From contig NYMS01000038.1 of the NCBI GenBank assembly GCA_002529455.1, positions 169,129 through 233,128 on the forward strand: DNA of 64,000 nucleotides. Direction: 5' to 3'. The translations under genes and the position numbers were made by a program. The notes under the pieces are model-generated. The model saw only the letters and a list, made by a program, of their open reading frames with translations. It had not been told where the DNA came from and made no database searches. This document shows, piece by piece, positions 53,175 to 63,151 of the stretch (position 1 is the stretch's first letter; every line of letters begins with the position of its first letter). Source of the DNA: Glycomyces fuscus (GTDB lineage: Bacteria > Actinomycetota > Actinomycetes > Streptosporangiales > Streptosporangiaceae).

Positions 53175-54471
53175 TCACCGGTCCGTCCGCTCCTGGCCGG
53201 CCGTGGCGGCGGTGCTCGCGGCCCTGGCCCTCGTGCTCGCCGCTCCGGCGCTGAGCCGGGCCGACACGGCCCAGGAGGGGGCGAGTGCGACCGAACGGGT
53301 CGTCGCCGAACTGGAGGAGTCGCCGGTCCACGTCGATCCCTCCTACGCGAGTGCCTTCCCCGAGGAGCTCGCCCAGGAGATGGGGCGGCGGATCACCGAC
53401 TCCGGCGTGCCGCTGCGGGTACTGGCCGTCCCGCTGATCGAGGGCGGGGACTGGAACGGCCAGGCGGACCTCCTGGCGGCGGCCGTGCACGACAGGATCG
53501 GCGGCGAGGGGCACTACCTGGTCCTGGACGGGGAGAGGCTGTCCGGGCACGACTTCTCCACGGGGAACGCGACCCAGGTGAGCCGCGCCTTCCACGGCTC
53601 CCAGACGGTCTCCTACGAGCTGGGTTACGACGCCCCGGTCGCGGAGCGCGTGGAGAGGGCGGTGGACGTCGCGCTGTCCGACGACCCCGAGGGGATCTAC
53701 ACGGCCGCCGAGGAACAGCGCGACCCCGGGGTGCTCGACTGGTACTACTCGCTCGGCCCGGGCACGTACGCCCTGTTCACGGTGCTGCCCTGGATCCTGG
53801 TCGGCCTCGCCCTGCTCGGGCTGGGCGTGGGCCTGCTGCGCTGGCGCAGGCCCCGCCGGGTCCCGTCCCTGCCCCAGCACGCCGCCTTCGACAACGCCAA
53901 CCAGGCCCGCAGGGACGAACTGGCCGACCGGGCCGGCAGGGAACTGGTGGAGGTCGGCGAACGGGTCAGCCGTGCCGTGCCGGTCGCCGACGACCCCACC
54001 GCGACCGAGGCGCTCCACCAGGCGCTCGACGCGCACGCGGCGGCCCGCCGGGTCCACGACGCCCTCCCCGAGGAGGGGGCGCTGGCCGACATCGCCGGGG
54101 TGCTGGTGCTGCTGGACACGGCCGAGGACCACATGGCCAGGGCCACCCGCCCGGCCGGTCGCCGGCGCTCCGCGCCCGTCCGCTCGCACTGCTACGCGAA
54201 CCCGCTCCACGGCACCGACACCAAGATGACGCGGTGGCGCGAGTTCGGCGGACGCGGCGACGTCACGGTGCCGCTGTGCGCCCCGTGCGCCAGGGCCGTC
54301 CGGGAGCGGCGGCGCCCCACCGTCCTGCCCGCGCGCCACCGCGGCCGCGAGGTCCCCTACTACGAGGTGCCCGCGGAGGAGAGCGTGTGGGCGGCCACCG
54401 GCTACGGGACGCTCCGCAAGGACCTGGTCGACCGGATCCTGCGCGGGGACCACGAGGTCCGTTCGCGGTGA
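53164..54471 (+). CDS. Uncharacterised membrane protein, single ectodomain, C-terminal Cys/His module
   Basis: 435 residues. Signal-like [24 protein letters not shown], an outside domain (about 35-195), one or two transmembrane segments ([25 protein letters not shown], about 200-225), then a helical cytoplasmic part and a Cys/His module: C343-YANPLH349, C372-APC375 and WAATGYG. It is clearly related in layout to the preceding protein, and the two genes overlap by 11 bp, so they are translationally coupled. The NPLHG...CxxC...ATGYG combination is the main shared signature and may bind zinc. The function is unknown; the position between arc and dop raises a possible link to protein quality control. 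Confidence 0.75.
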   Translation: MFADHRSVRSWPAVAAVLAALALVLAAPALSRADTAQEGASATERVVAELEESPVHVDPSYASAFPEELAQEMGRRITDSGVPLRVLAVPLIEGGDWNGQADLLAAAVHDRIGGEGHYLVLDGERLSGHDFSTGNATQVSRAFHGSQTVSYELGYDAPVAERVERAVDVALSDDPEGIYTAAEEQRDPGVLDWYYSLGPGTYALFTVLPWILVGLALLGLGVGLLRWRRPRRVPSLPQHAAFDNANQARRDELADRAGRELVEVGERVSRAVPVADDPTATEALHQALDAHAAARRVHDALPEEGALADIAGVLVLLDTAEDHMARATRPAGRRRSAPVRSHCYANPLHGTDTKMTRWREFGGRGDVTVPLCAPCARAVRERRRPTVLPARHRGREVPYYEVPAEESVWAATGYGTLRKDLVDRILRGDHEVRSR

Positions 54472-54476
54472 GGGCG

Positions 54477-54505
54477 GGGCCCCTCCCGGCGGCGGAGAGG
54501 GGCCC
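54477..54505 (+). terminator. Terminator hairpin before dop
   Basis: GGGCCCCTC, 11-nt loop, GAGGGGCCC: a 9-bp stem just after the second membrane protein, implying that dop has its own promoter or relies on read-through. Confidence 0.6.
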
Positions 54506-54682
54506 GGCCCCGAAGGGGGGAAGTTCCCGGGCCCGCTAAGGTGCCCCGTATCGCGCGGGTCCGGTCTGACCTGGGGCGACAGTGGTGCGTCACCTGTCGC
54601 GAAACGCCCGGGAACACGGCACTTGGGCCACAATTGGCGCGGAAGCGTTCAAGACCGGGCCGTGGTGGATAACCTCTTCACC

Positions 54683-56200
54683 ATGAGTGTGCGGCGGATT
54701 ATGGGTATCGAGACCGAGTACGGGATCTCCGTACCAGGCAACCCCGGGGCCAACGCGATGGTCACCTCCACGCAGGTGGTCAACGCCTATCTGGCCGCCT
54801 CGGCGGCCCGGGCGCGGCGTGCCCGCTGGGACTTCGAGGAGGAGAACCCGCTGCGCGACGCGCGCGGCTTCGACCTGGCGCGTGAGGTCGCCGATCCCAC
54901 GCAGCTCACCGACGAGGACCTGGGCCTGGCCAACGTCATCCTCACCAACGGCGCCCGCCTGTACGTGGACCACGCCCACCCCGAGTACTCGGCGCCGGAG
55001 GTCACCAACCCGCGCGACGCGGTGCTGTGGGACAAGGCGGGGGAGCGGGTGATGGCCGACGCCGCCGCGCGGGCGGGGGCCACCCCGGGCATCGAGCCGA
55101 TCCAGCTGTACAAGAACAACACCGACAACAAGGGCGCCTCCTACGGCTGCCACGAGAACTACCTGATGCACCGGTCGACGCCGTTCGGCGACATCGTCCG
55201 GCACCTGATCCCGTTCTTCGTCTCCCGGCAGGTGGTGGTCGGGGCGGGCAAGGTCGGCATCGGCTCCGACGGCCAGGGCAGCGGGTTCCAGATCTCCCAG
55301 CGCGCCGACTTCTTCGAGGTCGAGGTGGGTCTTGAGACCACCCTCAAGCGTCCCATCATCAACACCAGGGACGAGCCGCACGCCGACCCCGACCAGTACC
55401 GGCGGCTGCACGTCATCATCGGCGACGCCAACATGAGCGAGATCTCCACCTACCTCAAGCTGGGGACGACGTCGCTGGTGCTGTCGATGATCGAGGACGG
55501 GTTCCTGAGCGCGGACCTGTCCCTGGAGACCCCGGTGGCCGACCTGCGGGAGGTCTCGCACGACCCCGGCCTCACCCACCGGGTGCGGTTGCGCGACGGG
55601 CGGCGGATGACCGCGCTGGAGCTCCAGCGCGAGTACCTGGACCAGGCCCGCAAGTACGTGGAGGACCGCTTCGGCACCGACGTGGACCCCGACACCGCCG
55701 ACGTCCTGGACCGCTGGGAGTCGGTGCTCAACCGCCTGGGCACCGACCCGATGAGCCTGGCCGACGAGCTGGACTGGGTGGCCAAGCTCAAGGTGCTGGA
55801 GGGCTACCGCTCCCGGGACTCCCTGGAGTGGTCGCACCCGCGCCTGCAGCTGGTGGACCTGCAGTACTCGGACGTGCGGGCGGACAAGGGCATCTACAAC
55901 CGCCTGGTGGCGCGCGGGCGGATGAAGCGCCTGCTGGAGGAGCCGGAGGTGGACCGCGCGGTCACCGAGCCGCCGGAGGACACGCGCGCCTACTTCCGCG
56001 GGCGCTGCCTGGCCAAGTACGCCGACGAGGTGGCCGCCGCCTCCTGGGACTCGGTGATCTTCGACCTGCCGGGCTACGACTCGCTCCAGCGGGTGCCGAC
56101 CCTGGAGCCGCGCCGCGGTACCAAGGAGCACGTGGGGGAGCTGCTGGACGCCTCCGACACCGCGGCCGACCTGGTGGCGGTGCTCACCGGGAGCCGCTGA
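54683..56200 (+). CDS. dop: Pup deamidase/depupylase Dop
   Basis: 505 residues. The start [26 protein letters not shown] is typical of Dop; the catalytic region contains [19 protein letters not shown] with D96 in the position of the family's active-site aspartate. Other blocks are [18 protein letters not shown] and [31 protein letters not shown]. Dop converts Pup's C-terminal Gln to Glu and removes Pup from targets; related PafA attaches it. The ATG at 54683 is used, as the frame upstream is not Dop-like. The next gene on the right is on the other strand 21 bp away, so pup does not follow. Confidence 0.95.
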   Translation: MSVRRIMGIETEYGISVPGNPGANAMVTSTQVVNAYLAASAARARRARWDFEEENPLRDARGFDLAREVADPTQLTDEDLGLANVILTNGARLYVDHAHPEYSAPEVTNPRDAVLWDKAGERVMADAAARAGATPGIEPIQLYKNNTDNKGASYGCHENYLMHRSTPFGDIVRHLIPFFVSRQVVVGAGKVGIGSDGQGSGFQISQRADFFEVEVGLETTLKRPIINTRDEPHADPDQYRRLHVIIGDANMSEISTYLKLGTTSLVLSMIEDGFLSADLSLETPVADLREVSHDPGLTHRVRLRDGRRMTALELQREYLDQARKYVEDRFGTDVDPDTADVLDRWESVLNRLGTDPMSLADELDWVAKLKVLEGYRSRDSLEWSHPRLQLVDLQYSDVRADKGIYNRLVARGRMKRLLEEPEVDRAVTEPPEDTRAYFRGRCLAKYADEVAAASWDSVIFDLPGYDSLQRVPTLEPRRGTKEHVGELLDASDTAADLVAVLTGSR

Positions 56201-56221
56201 CCCGCCGGGCGGCGGGGCGCC

Positions 56222-57736
56222 TCAGGTGTGCCAGGTGCCGTCGTGGCAGCGCATCGGCTCCAGACTCAGCGCGGTCCACAGCTCCAGGCGGGTGCGTGGC
56301 TCGTCCAGGCGGCGGCCCATGACCCGCTCGGCCGCGCGCAGCCGCGAGCGCAGGGTGTTGCGGTGCACCCCCAGGTCCCGGGCGGTCGCCTCCACCTGGG
56401 CGCTGTTGTCCAGGTAGTGGCGCAGGGTGTGCGCCAGCTCCGTGCCGTTGCGGGCGTCGTGGGCGCGCAGCCTCCCCAGCACGGCCTGGTCGAAGGCGCG
56501 CGCGCCCTCGGCCGGGACCGCGGACCGCAGCAGCGCCCAGGCGTCGGTCTCGTCCACGTGCCGGTACCCCTCCGTCGCCGCCTGGCGGGCCCGCTCCACG
56601 GCCGAGGGCAGGTCGTCGGGGCCCCGGGCGGTGCAGGCCCCGGCCGCGGCCGGACCCCCGCCCGGGGCGGACAGCGCCGCGAACAGGCGTCTGCCCAGGC
56701 GCGGCGCGCCCCCGCCGTCGGGCAGGACCGCCACCAGCACGTCCTCCAGGGCGCACAGGCCTCCCCGCCGGGCGGCCCCGGTGTCGCCGAGCACGTCGGT
56801 CAGCGCGTCCGCCGCGTGGTCCAGCAGCCGGGCGGGGGAGGCGTCCCGGAAGCACACCACCTCCCACGGCGGCGCGGGCAGGGAGAGCGGTACCCGGGTC
56901 CGCCCCGTCACGGCGGCGAGCAGGACCGGGGCGCGTTCGCGGTACAGCGCCCGCCGGGCGTCGCGCGAGTGCAGCAGGTCCACCGCCAGCAGTGAGGCCG
57001 CGTGGTTGGCCAGCATCCGCACGTGCGGCGTCACGGGGAAGGGGCAGCGCAGCGCCAGCCAGCCCAGCGTGCGGCCGGTCGGCCCCAGCGTCTGGAGGAG
57101 GACGGTCGCCTCCCCGTCGGCCAGCACGGTCATTCCGCGTGGGCGCCCCGCCAGGGCGGAGCGCACCAGCGCGTGCCAGGGGGACTCGGCGCCGGGCACC
57201 GCCGCGCTCGTCATCCCGTTGCGGTCCAGCAGCAGCGACGCCCCCGAGGTGGCCGAGGACAGCTCGCCCATCACCCCGGCCGGGCCCGAGCGCAGCGCCG
57301 CGCGCACCATCGCGTCCTGCGCGGTGAGCACCCGGTGCTGCTCGCGCGTGCGTTCGGCCGCGTAGTGGTCGGCCACCGCCTCCACCACCGCGACGAAGGG
57401 GGTCTCCCCCTCCACCCGCAGGACCGGCAGGCCCAGGGCGTCGCCCTCCTCCAGCACCTCGGGCGGGACGTCGCGCAACCACACGTCGATGGCCAGTGCC
57501 AGCCCCGCGCACCCGGCCCCGTGCAGCCGGCGCACGTAGGCGCGGCGCGCCCGCTCGTCGGCGCCCAGGCCCAGCCCGACCGTCAGCACCAGCTCCCCGC
57601 CGCGCAGCCAGCGCACCGGGTCGTGCAGCTCGATCACGTGCGCCCAGCGGATCTCCCGGTCCAGGCCGGAGCGCCCCGCCGCCACCCGCACCTCCAGGTC
57701 CGGGTCGGCCGTGATGTCGCGGACCGTGATCGCCAA
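56222..57736 (-). CDS. PucR-family transcriptional regulator
   Basis: 504 residues starting at a TTG (57736) that has GGAGGAGG a few bases ahead; an in-frame ATG at 57780 has no such support. The N-terminal PucR-type sensing domain is ITVRDITADPDLEVRVAAGRSGLDREIRWAHVIELHDPVRWLRGGELVLTVG. The C-terminal HTH is LRHYLDNSAQVEATARDLGVHRNTLRSRLRAAERVMGRRL. PucR proteins usually control purine, amino-acid or small-amide catabolism. It is divergent from the MHS transporter, and the shared region holds three GTGCAC hexamers. It lies 21 bp from dop on the opposite strand. Confidence 0.9.
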   Translation of the reverse strand: MAITVRDITADPDLEVRVAAGRSGLDREIRWAHVIELHDPVRWLRGGELVLTVGLGLGADERARRAYVRRLHGAGCAGLALAIDVWLRDVPPEVLEEGDALGLPVLRVEGETPFVAVVEAVADHYAAERTREQHRVLTAQDAMVRAALRSGPAGVMGELSSATSGASLLLDRNGMTSAAVPGAESPWHALVRSALAGRPRGMTVLADGEATVLLQTLGPTGRTLGWLALRCPFPVTPHVRMLANHAASLLAVDLLHSRDARRALYRERAPVLLAAVTGRTRVPLSLPAPPWEVVCFRDASPARLLDHAADALTDVLGDTGAARRGGLCALEDVLVAVLPDGGGAPRLGRRLFAALSAPGGGPAAAGACTARGPDDLPSAVERARQAATEGYRHVDETDAWALLRSAVPAEGARAFDQAVLGRLRAHDARNGTELAHTLRHYLDNSAQVEATARDLGVHRNTLRSRLRAAERVMGRRLDEPRTRLELWTALSLEPMRCHDGTWHT

Positions 57737-57762
57737 CGCCCTCCTCCTCCCGCCCCGCGGAT

Positions 57763-57801
57763 TGTGCACTGTGCACATGTGTAACAGCTGGTGGAGTGCA
57801 C
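57763..57801. promoter_or_regulatory. GTGCAC-repeat operator between PucR and MHS genes
   Basis: TGTGCACTGTGCACA (57763-57777) is a perfect palindrome made of two GTGCAC units 7 bp apart, and a third GTGCAC lies at 57796-57801. The site is 27 bp from the regulator's start, in the 272-bp divergent region, and is the natural candidate for PucR binding. Confidence 0.6.
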
Positions 57802-58008
57802 ACCGTCCCGGCACGGATGACGCCGCAGTGTCTACGGTCACAACAACACCAGAACCACCGGTCGTGGCCTGCGGTGGCGCCCGTTCGCGACGTGCCGCCG
57901 ACGGGGCCGCCGCCCACCGGAAGGCCCCGCCACGGCGGTGCCGGTCCGGGGCGCCCGCCGACCGGCCGCCCCGGCCCCCGGCCGCACCGAACGCGCAACG
58001 GAGTACAC

Positions 58009-59307
58009 ATGTCAGAACGGACCGCCCCCACGTCCTCGCACCCCGCGCGTGCGGCCGTAGCGGCCTTCGTCGGCACCACCATCGAGTGGTTCGACTTCTA
58101 CGTCTACGCCACGGCCGCCAGCCTGGTGTTCGGCACCCTGTTCTTCCCGCCCGGCACCGACCCGGCGATCGGCCTGATGGCCTCCTTCGCCACCTTCTCG
58201 GTGGGCTTCTTCGCCCGCCCGCTGGGCGGCCTGGTCTTCGGCCACTTCGGCGACCGCCTGGGCCGCAGGTCCGCACTGGTCATCACCCTGCTGATGATGG
58301 GCACGGCCACGTTCTGCGTCGGCCTGCTGCCCACCTACGAGCAGGCGGGCTTCCTCGCCCCGGCGCTGCTGGTCCTGCTGCGCTTCGTCCAGGGCATCGC
58401 CGTGGGCGGGGAGTGGGGCGGTGCCGTCCTGATGGCGGTCGAGCACGCCCCCGAGGAGCGCAAGACCTTCTACGGCTCCTTCGCCCAGCTGGGCAACCCG
58501 GCCGGTGCGCTGCTGGCCACGGGCTCGTTCGGCCTCATCGCCGCCTGGGACGCCGACCTGCTCCACACCTGGGGCTGGCGCCTGCCCTTCCTCGCCTCGG
58601 TCCTGCTGGTCCTGGTGGGCCTGTTCATCCGCCTGAAGGTGGAGGAGTCCCCGGTCTTCGCGGCCATGCGCGAGGACACCGAACAGCCGCGGGAGACGCC
58701 GCTGCGCGAGGCCGTGCGCGGCTCCTGGCGCCCGCTGCTGCTGGGCGTCGGCGTCCTGCCGGTGGCCGTCGGCGGTTACTACATCGTCACCACCTTCCTC
58801 CAGGCCTACGGCGTCACCGAGGTCGGCATCAGCGAGCAGGTCATCCTCAGCGGCCTGAGCCTGGCCGCGTTCGTCGAACTCGTCGCCACCCTGGGCGTGT
58901 CCTGGCTGGGCGACCGCTTCGGCACCGTCCGCGTCGTCACCATCGGACTGGTCGGCGTCATCGTGCTGGCGCTTCCCCAGTTCCTGGTGCTGGAGACCGG
59001 CAGCACCGTCCTGATCTTCCTGATGCTGTGCGTGATGCGCCTGGCCATGGCCGCGGTCTACGGACCCATCGCCCGCGTGCTCGCCCAGATGTTCCCGCCG
59101 CGCGCCCGCTACACGAGCATCTCCATCGCCTACCAGGTCGCGGGGGCGGTCTTCGGCGGCCTGTCGCCGATCGTGTGCACCGCCCTGTTCGCCGCGACCG
59201 GCAGCATCCTGCCGGTGGTGGGCCTGCTCGTGGCCATGGCCGTGGTGAGCATCCTGTGCCTGGCCAGGGCACCGCGCCACAGCGACACCGACCTCGTCGC
59301 CGCCTGA
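58009..59307 (+). CDS. MHS-family (MFS) metabolite:proton symporter
   Basis: 432 residues, 12 predicted transmembrane helices. Family landmarks: FVGTTIEWFDFYVYATAASLVFG at the start, GHFGDRLGRRSALVITLLMMG, FVQGIAVGGEWGGAVLMAVE, and YGPIARVLAQMFPPRARYT late. The MHS branch imports organic acids, osmolytes and similar compounds with protons. The ATG at 58009 follows CGGAG. It is divergent from the PucR regulator and 241 bp upstream of the amidohydrolase, so the three genes suggest uptake and hydrolysis of one compound under PucR control. Confidence 0.92.
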   Translation: MSERTAPTSSHPARAAVAAFVGTTIEWFDFYVYATAASLVFGTLFFPPGTDPAIGLMASFATFSVGFFARPLGGLVFGHFGDRLGRRSALVITLLMMGTATFCVGLLPTYEQAGFLAPALLVLLRFVQGIAVGGEWGGAVLMAVEHAPEERKTFYGSFAQLGNPAGALLATGSFGLIAAWDADLLHTWGWRLPFLASVLLVLVGLFIRLKVEESPVFAAMREDTEQPRETPLREAVRGSWRPLLLGVGVLPVAVGGYYIVTTFLQAYGVTEVGISEQVILSGLSLAAFVELVATLGVSWLGDRFGTVRVVTIGLVGVIVLALPQFLVLETGSTVLIFLMLCVMRLAMAAVYGPIARVLAQMFPPRARYTSISIAYQVAGAVFGGLSPIVCTALFAATGSILPVVGLLVAMAVVSILCLARAPRHSDTDLVAA

Positions 59308-59548
59308 GGCCGGACCCGTGCCCGCCACGGGACCCGGGGGCGTCCCCGCGAGCCCCGTCCCGGGCACGGCCACCGCACGGCCGGGCGCGCGTACGGCCCC
59401 GCTCCGCCGTGACCCGCCCGCCGCAGGCTCCGCCGCACCCGTGTGCGGCGGCCCCACCGCCGCGTCGCCCCCCGGGCGCCGCGCTTGCCCCCGCACCACC
59501 GCCGTGCCGACCGGCCCGGCGCCAGCCCACCGAGGAGGAACCGCACCC

Positions 59549-61162
59549 GTGTCCGGTCTGCTCATCCACAACGCCAACGTCCTGACCATGGACGACGCCA
59601 ATCCCCGGGCCAGCGCCGTGGCCGTGCGCGAGGGCCGTGTCCGCCTGGCCGGGAGCACCGAGGCCGCCCGCGCCGCCGCGGGACCGGGCGCGGTGGAGGT
59701 GGACGCGGGCGGACGGACCGTCCTGCCCGGGTTCATCGACCCGCACAACCACCTGCTGTCCACCGCCGAGTCGCTGGCCGCCGTCGACGCCGGGTACCCC
59801 CGGGTGGGCAGCGCCGCCGACCTGGTCGCCGTCATCGGGGCCGAGGCCGAGCGCACCCCGCCCGGCCAGTGGATCCGCGCCTTCCACATGGACGACGCCA
59901 AGTTCCCGGGAGGGCGCCCCGACCGCCGCGACCTGGACGGGGCCACCAGCGAGCACCCGGTCATCGTCTACCACGTCTCGGGCCACCAGGCCGTGGTCAA
60001 CTCCGCCGCACTGGCCTGGAGCGGCATCGGCGAGGACGTCCCCGACCCGGCGGGCGGCTCCTTCGTCCGCGACGAGGGAGGGCGCCTGACGGGCATGGTC
60101 CTGGACTCGGCGATGGAGCTGCTGCTGCCCCTGGCCGTGGACATCGGCTGCCACGGCCCCAACTTCCACACCGACCTGCCCTCCGAACAGCTCCTGGGCT
60201 GGCTGGCCGCCGCGGCCGACCCCTACCTGTCGGCCGGGGTCACCACCGTGTGCGACCCGCAGGTCTCGGCCCGCGAGCTGCGCGTGTACCGGGCCGCCCG
60301 CGCGGCCGGGACCCTGCCGCTGCGCACGTTCGGCATGCCGCTGTCCCACCAGCTGGACGCGCTCACCTCCGCCGGGCTGGCCAGTCCCTTCGGCGACGAC
60401 TGGCTGCGGCTGACCGGCATGAAGTTCTACTCCGACGGCACCCTCCTGGGCGGCACCGCCAAGTTCAGTGTCCCCTACGGCGAGCGCGGCGAGTTCGCGG
60501 GCAGCCTCTACCACCACCCCGACCAGCTCGTGGACCTGGTCACGCGCGCCGCGGCGGAGGGCTGGCAGGTCGCCGTCCACACCCAGGGCGACGCGGCCAT
60601 GGAGAACACCCTGGCCGCCATCGCCTCGGCGGCGCGGGTGTCGGGGCCCGACCCGCGCCCGCGCGTGGAGCACTGCGGCTACCCCACCCCGGAGCAGGCC
60701 AAGCGCTTCACCGACTACGGCGTCATCCCCGTCAACCAGCCCAACTTCCTCCACGACAGCGGCGGCGACTTCCTGCGCCGTCTGGGGGAGCGCGCCCACC
60801 GGCTCCAGCCCATGCGCGAGGAACTCGACCTGGGGCTGCGCCCGGTGCTCTCCAGTGACTCCTTCGTCTCCAGCCTGCGCCCGATGGACACCGTCGCCAA
60901 CGCGGTGTGCCGTACCACCCGCGAGGGCGACGCGATCGGTGTCGAGCAGGCCGTCACCCTGCACGAGGCCCTGCGCGCCCACACCCTGGACGCCGCGCAC
61001 GCGCTGGGCGTGGAGGACCGCCTGGGCGCCCTGCGTCCCGGCCACCTGGCCGACCTGGTGGTGCTGGACCGCGATGTCGAGTCCCTGCCCGCCGAGCGGC
61101 TGCGCGAGGTCGACGCGTGGATGACGGTGCTCGACGGCCGCGTCGTCCACCGCGCCGCCTGA
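59549..61162 (+). CDS. Amidohydrolase family 3 protein (YtcJ-like)
   Basis: 537 residues from a GTG with GAGGAGGAA upstream. The metallo-dependent TIM-barrel signature is visible: LPGFIDPHNHLL (the HxH pair), KFYSDGTLLGGTAKF, VHTQGDAAM, VEHCGY and LSSDSF. Family 3 members of the YtcJ type hydrolyse amides or imines. It is on the same strand as the MHS transporter, and a bidirectional hairpin follows. The start is supported by its ribosome-binding site; the frame extends a further 77 codons upstream without coding character. The substrate is unknown. Confidence 0.9.
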   Translation: MSGLLIHNANVLTMDDANPRASAVAVREGRVRLAGSTEAARAAAGPGAVEVDAGGRTVLPGFIDPHNHLLSTAESLAAVDAGYPRVGSAADLVAVIGAEAERTPPGQWIRAFHMDDAKFPGGRPDRRDLDGATSEHPVIVYHVSGHQAVVNSAALAWSGIGEDVPDPAGGSFVRDEGGRLTGMVLDSAMELLLPLAVDIGCHGPNFHTDLPSEQLLGWLAAAADPYLSAGVTTVCDPQVSARELRVYRAARAAGTLPLRTFGMPLSHQLDALTSAGLASPFGDDWLRLTGMKFYSDGTLLGGTAKFSVPYGERGEFAGSLYHHPDQLVDLVTRAAAEGWQVAVHTQGDAAMENTLAAIASAARVSGPDPRPRVEHCGYPTPEQAKRFTDYGVIPVNQPNFLHDSGGDFLRRLGERAHRLQPMREELDLGLRPVLSSDSFVSSLRPMDTVANAVCRTTREGDAIGVEQAVTLHEALRAHTLDAAHALGVEDRLGALRPGHLADLVVLDRDVESLPAERLREVDAWMTVLDGRVVHRAA

Positions 61163-61180
61163 CACGGGGGCGCACACGGG

Positions 61181-61216
61181 CGTCCCCCGCCCGCGCCTGG
61201 GCGCGGACGGGGGACG
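61181..61216. terminator. Bidirectional terminator between amidohydrolase and protease
   Basis: CGTCCCCCG-C-CCGCGC, loop CTGG, GCGCGG-A-CGGGGGACG: a 15-bp interrupted stem between convergent genes. Confidence 0.75.
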
Positions 61217-61230
61217 TGTCGGTGCGGGGG

Positions 61231-62385
61231 TCAGCTGGTGCGGATGCGAACGCCCCACGAGCTGATCATCGGCGCGACCTCCTGGTAGTAGGTCGTGCCG
61301 CCGGAGGAGCAGTTGCCGGAGCCGCCGGAGGTGACGCCCTGGGCCTGCGAACCGGAGATGAACGAGCCGCCGGAGTCGCCGGGCTCGGCGCACACGTTGG
61401 TGCGGGTGAGCGAGTAGACGGTGCCCTGCGGGTAGCGCACCGTCTGGTTACGGGCCTGGATGGTGCCGCAGTGCCAGCCGGTGGTGGAGCCGGAGCGGCA
61501 CACCGCCGAGCCGGCCGGGGCCTGGCTGGCGCCGGTCACCGACTGGTAGCCGCCGGAGTTGTAGCGGGAGACCAGGTTGGTCAGCGTGAAGTTGGAGGTG
61601 CCGCGGACGAAGGCGGCGTCGTTGCCGGGGAAGACCGAGCGCTCGAAGGTGCCGCGGCCGTTGCCGATGGTCACCGAGGTGCCGACGGTGCCGCAGTGGC
61701 CCGCCGTCACGAAACCGGCCTGGCCGGCGCTGTTGGTCGCCGGGAAGCCGACGGAGCAGCGGCCGCCCATGTAGTAGGCCAGGCCGCCGATGATGTCGGC
61801 GTAGACCTGCGGGGCCTCCTCCGCCTCCTCCACCCGGACGGCGGAGGCGTCCACGCCGGCGTCGGCGAGCAGGGCGGTGACGTCGGCGTCGGAGCCCTCC
61901 AGCACCTCGACCACCACGGTGTCGCTCTCCACGTCCGGGTACCAGCCGAGGACGCTCGCCGGGGCCTCGGCGCTGTTGAGGTCCTCCACGACCTCGGTCA
62001 GGCCCTCGGCGCCGTGGGTGACCACGGTGGCCTCGGCTCCGGTGGCCTCGACCGCGTCGACGGCCGCGGCGTCGGTCACCAGCACGGTGAGTTCGAGGGT
62101 TTCGGTGTCGAACAGGGAGCCGCCGTAGGCCTCACCCGCGGCCTCGGTGGCCTCGGCGTCGGTCTCGATCGCGGCTTCCTGCGCCGAGAGCAGCTCCTCG
62201 GCCTCGGCCGAGGAGAGGTTGAGGTCGCGCTTGAGCGCTTCGGCCATGCTGGCGGCGCTGTCGTCGGCGACGGGGGCCTGGGGGACGGGGGCGGACGCCG
62301 CGAGGGCTCCGGGGGCCATGGACAGGGCCAGGCCGAAGGCCAGTGCTCCTGTACCGACTGCGGAGACGATGGTGGAGGGTCTCAT
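61231..62385 (-). CDS. Secreted chymotrypsin-like serine protease, NAPase type
   Basis: 384 residues. A signal peptide (residues 1-30, ending PGALAA), a pro-region (about 31-195, alpha-lytic-protease-type prodomain), then a mature domain from ADIIGGLAYYMGGRCSVGF (A196). The catalytic triad is H230 in TAGHCG, D256 in GNDAAFV and S338 in GDSGGS; six cysteines fit three disulfides (C210-C231, C296-C306, C332-C363). The mature part (189 residues) resembles the alkaline proteases of Nocardiopsis as I remember them. It is followed on the same strand by a second, similar gene at 63152. The start is the ATG at 62385. Confidence 0.94.
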   Translation of the reverse strand: MRPSTIVSAVGTGALAFGLALSMAPGALAASAPVPQAPVADDSAASMAEALKRDLNLSSAEAEELLSAQEAAIETDAEATEAAGEAYGGSLFDTETLELTVLVTDAAAVDAVEATGAEATVVTHGAEGLTEVVEDLNSAEAPASVLGWYPDVESDTVVVEVLEGSDADVTALLADAGVDASAVRVEEAEEAPQVYADIIGGLAYYMGGRCSVGFPATNSAGQAGFVTAGHCGTVGTSVTIGNGRGTFERSVFPGNDAAFVRGTSNFTLTNLVSRYNSGGYQSVTGASQAPAGSAVCRSGSTTGWHCGTIQARNQTVRYPQGTVYSLTRTNVCAEPGDSGGSFISGSQAQGVTSGGSGNCSSGGTTYYQEVAPMISSWGVRIRTS

Positions 62386-63098
62386 GGGGGTCCCTACTCT
62401 CCAAGGGGGATAGACGGGGGATTCGGGGTCTGCCGTTCCTGTGGGAGCGAACAGCCCCTTTCGGGTATCGAAGTTGGTCCGATTCCCGAAATTCACCGAG
62501 ACATCCGGTAAACGATCCCCAACATAAGTGCACACTTTGACGCTGCAAAGACCCGTGTCGTGTGGATTCATTTAGCGGGACGGAGGATTGTCCTATGACC
62601 CTTCGTTTCGCGATGGCTACGCGTAGTCGCTCTGTGTGCGACCTTGTGTTTTCGCGTTCGTCCGGTCACGGAGCAAAACGGCGCGGGAGTGTCAAGGGGG
62701 GTTGTCCGGCCGGATGCGGACACCGGTACCGGGTGCCATCCGTAGCAGAACGGATACACAGGTGTAACTCCAAAGGTCAGAGGCGTCTTTCGCGGGTCCG
62801 TCGGCGGGACGCGGGCCGGGGGGAGGGCGGTGCGCCCGTGGCCGGAGCCGGACACGGGCGGGGCCCCGGGCGCCGGAGGACCCGCGTGTGCGGGCTCCCG
62901 CACGGGCGGCGGAGCCGCACTGAGGACCGCGGTCGGAGGGCCCCGCGCGCGGGTTCTCCGGAAAGGGGAGGGCCGCCGAGCCCGGGTGCGGAGAAGGGCC
63001 CGCGAGCGCGGACTCCGGGAAGGGAAGGTGCCGGGGCGTTCGCATGGCGAAGTGCGTCGCAAAGGCGTGACGCGAGGGAATGGGGGTCCGTACACAAA
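62386..63098. other. Region between the two protease genes
   Basis: About 715 bp. The left part should carry the promoter of the 61231 protease (see 62521-62548). The rest shows no gene, repeat or RNA element; long frames in it lack coding character. Confidence 0.5.
62521..62548 (-). promoter_or_regulatory. Possible promoter of the left protease gene
   Basis: On the minus strand TTGCAG (62548-62543), a 16-bp spacer and TATGTT (62526-62521) lie about 140 bp ahead of the ATG at 62385. Moderately close to the sigma-70 consensus; not tested. Confidence 0.4.
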
Positions 63099-63132
63099 GG
63101 CGTCCCCGCCCACTGCCGTGGACGGGGACGCC
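63099..63132 (-). terminator. Terminator of the right protease gene
   Basis: GGCGTCCCCG and CGGGGACGCC arms 14 nt apart, with additional inner pairing (CCAC/GTGG); on the minus strand it is followed by TTTG. Located about 20 bp beyond the stop at 63152. Confidence 0.7.
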
Positions 63133-63151
63133 GTGGAGGGAGTCCGGAGGG

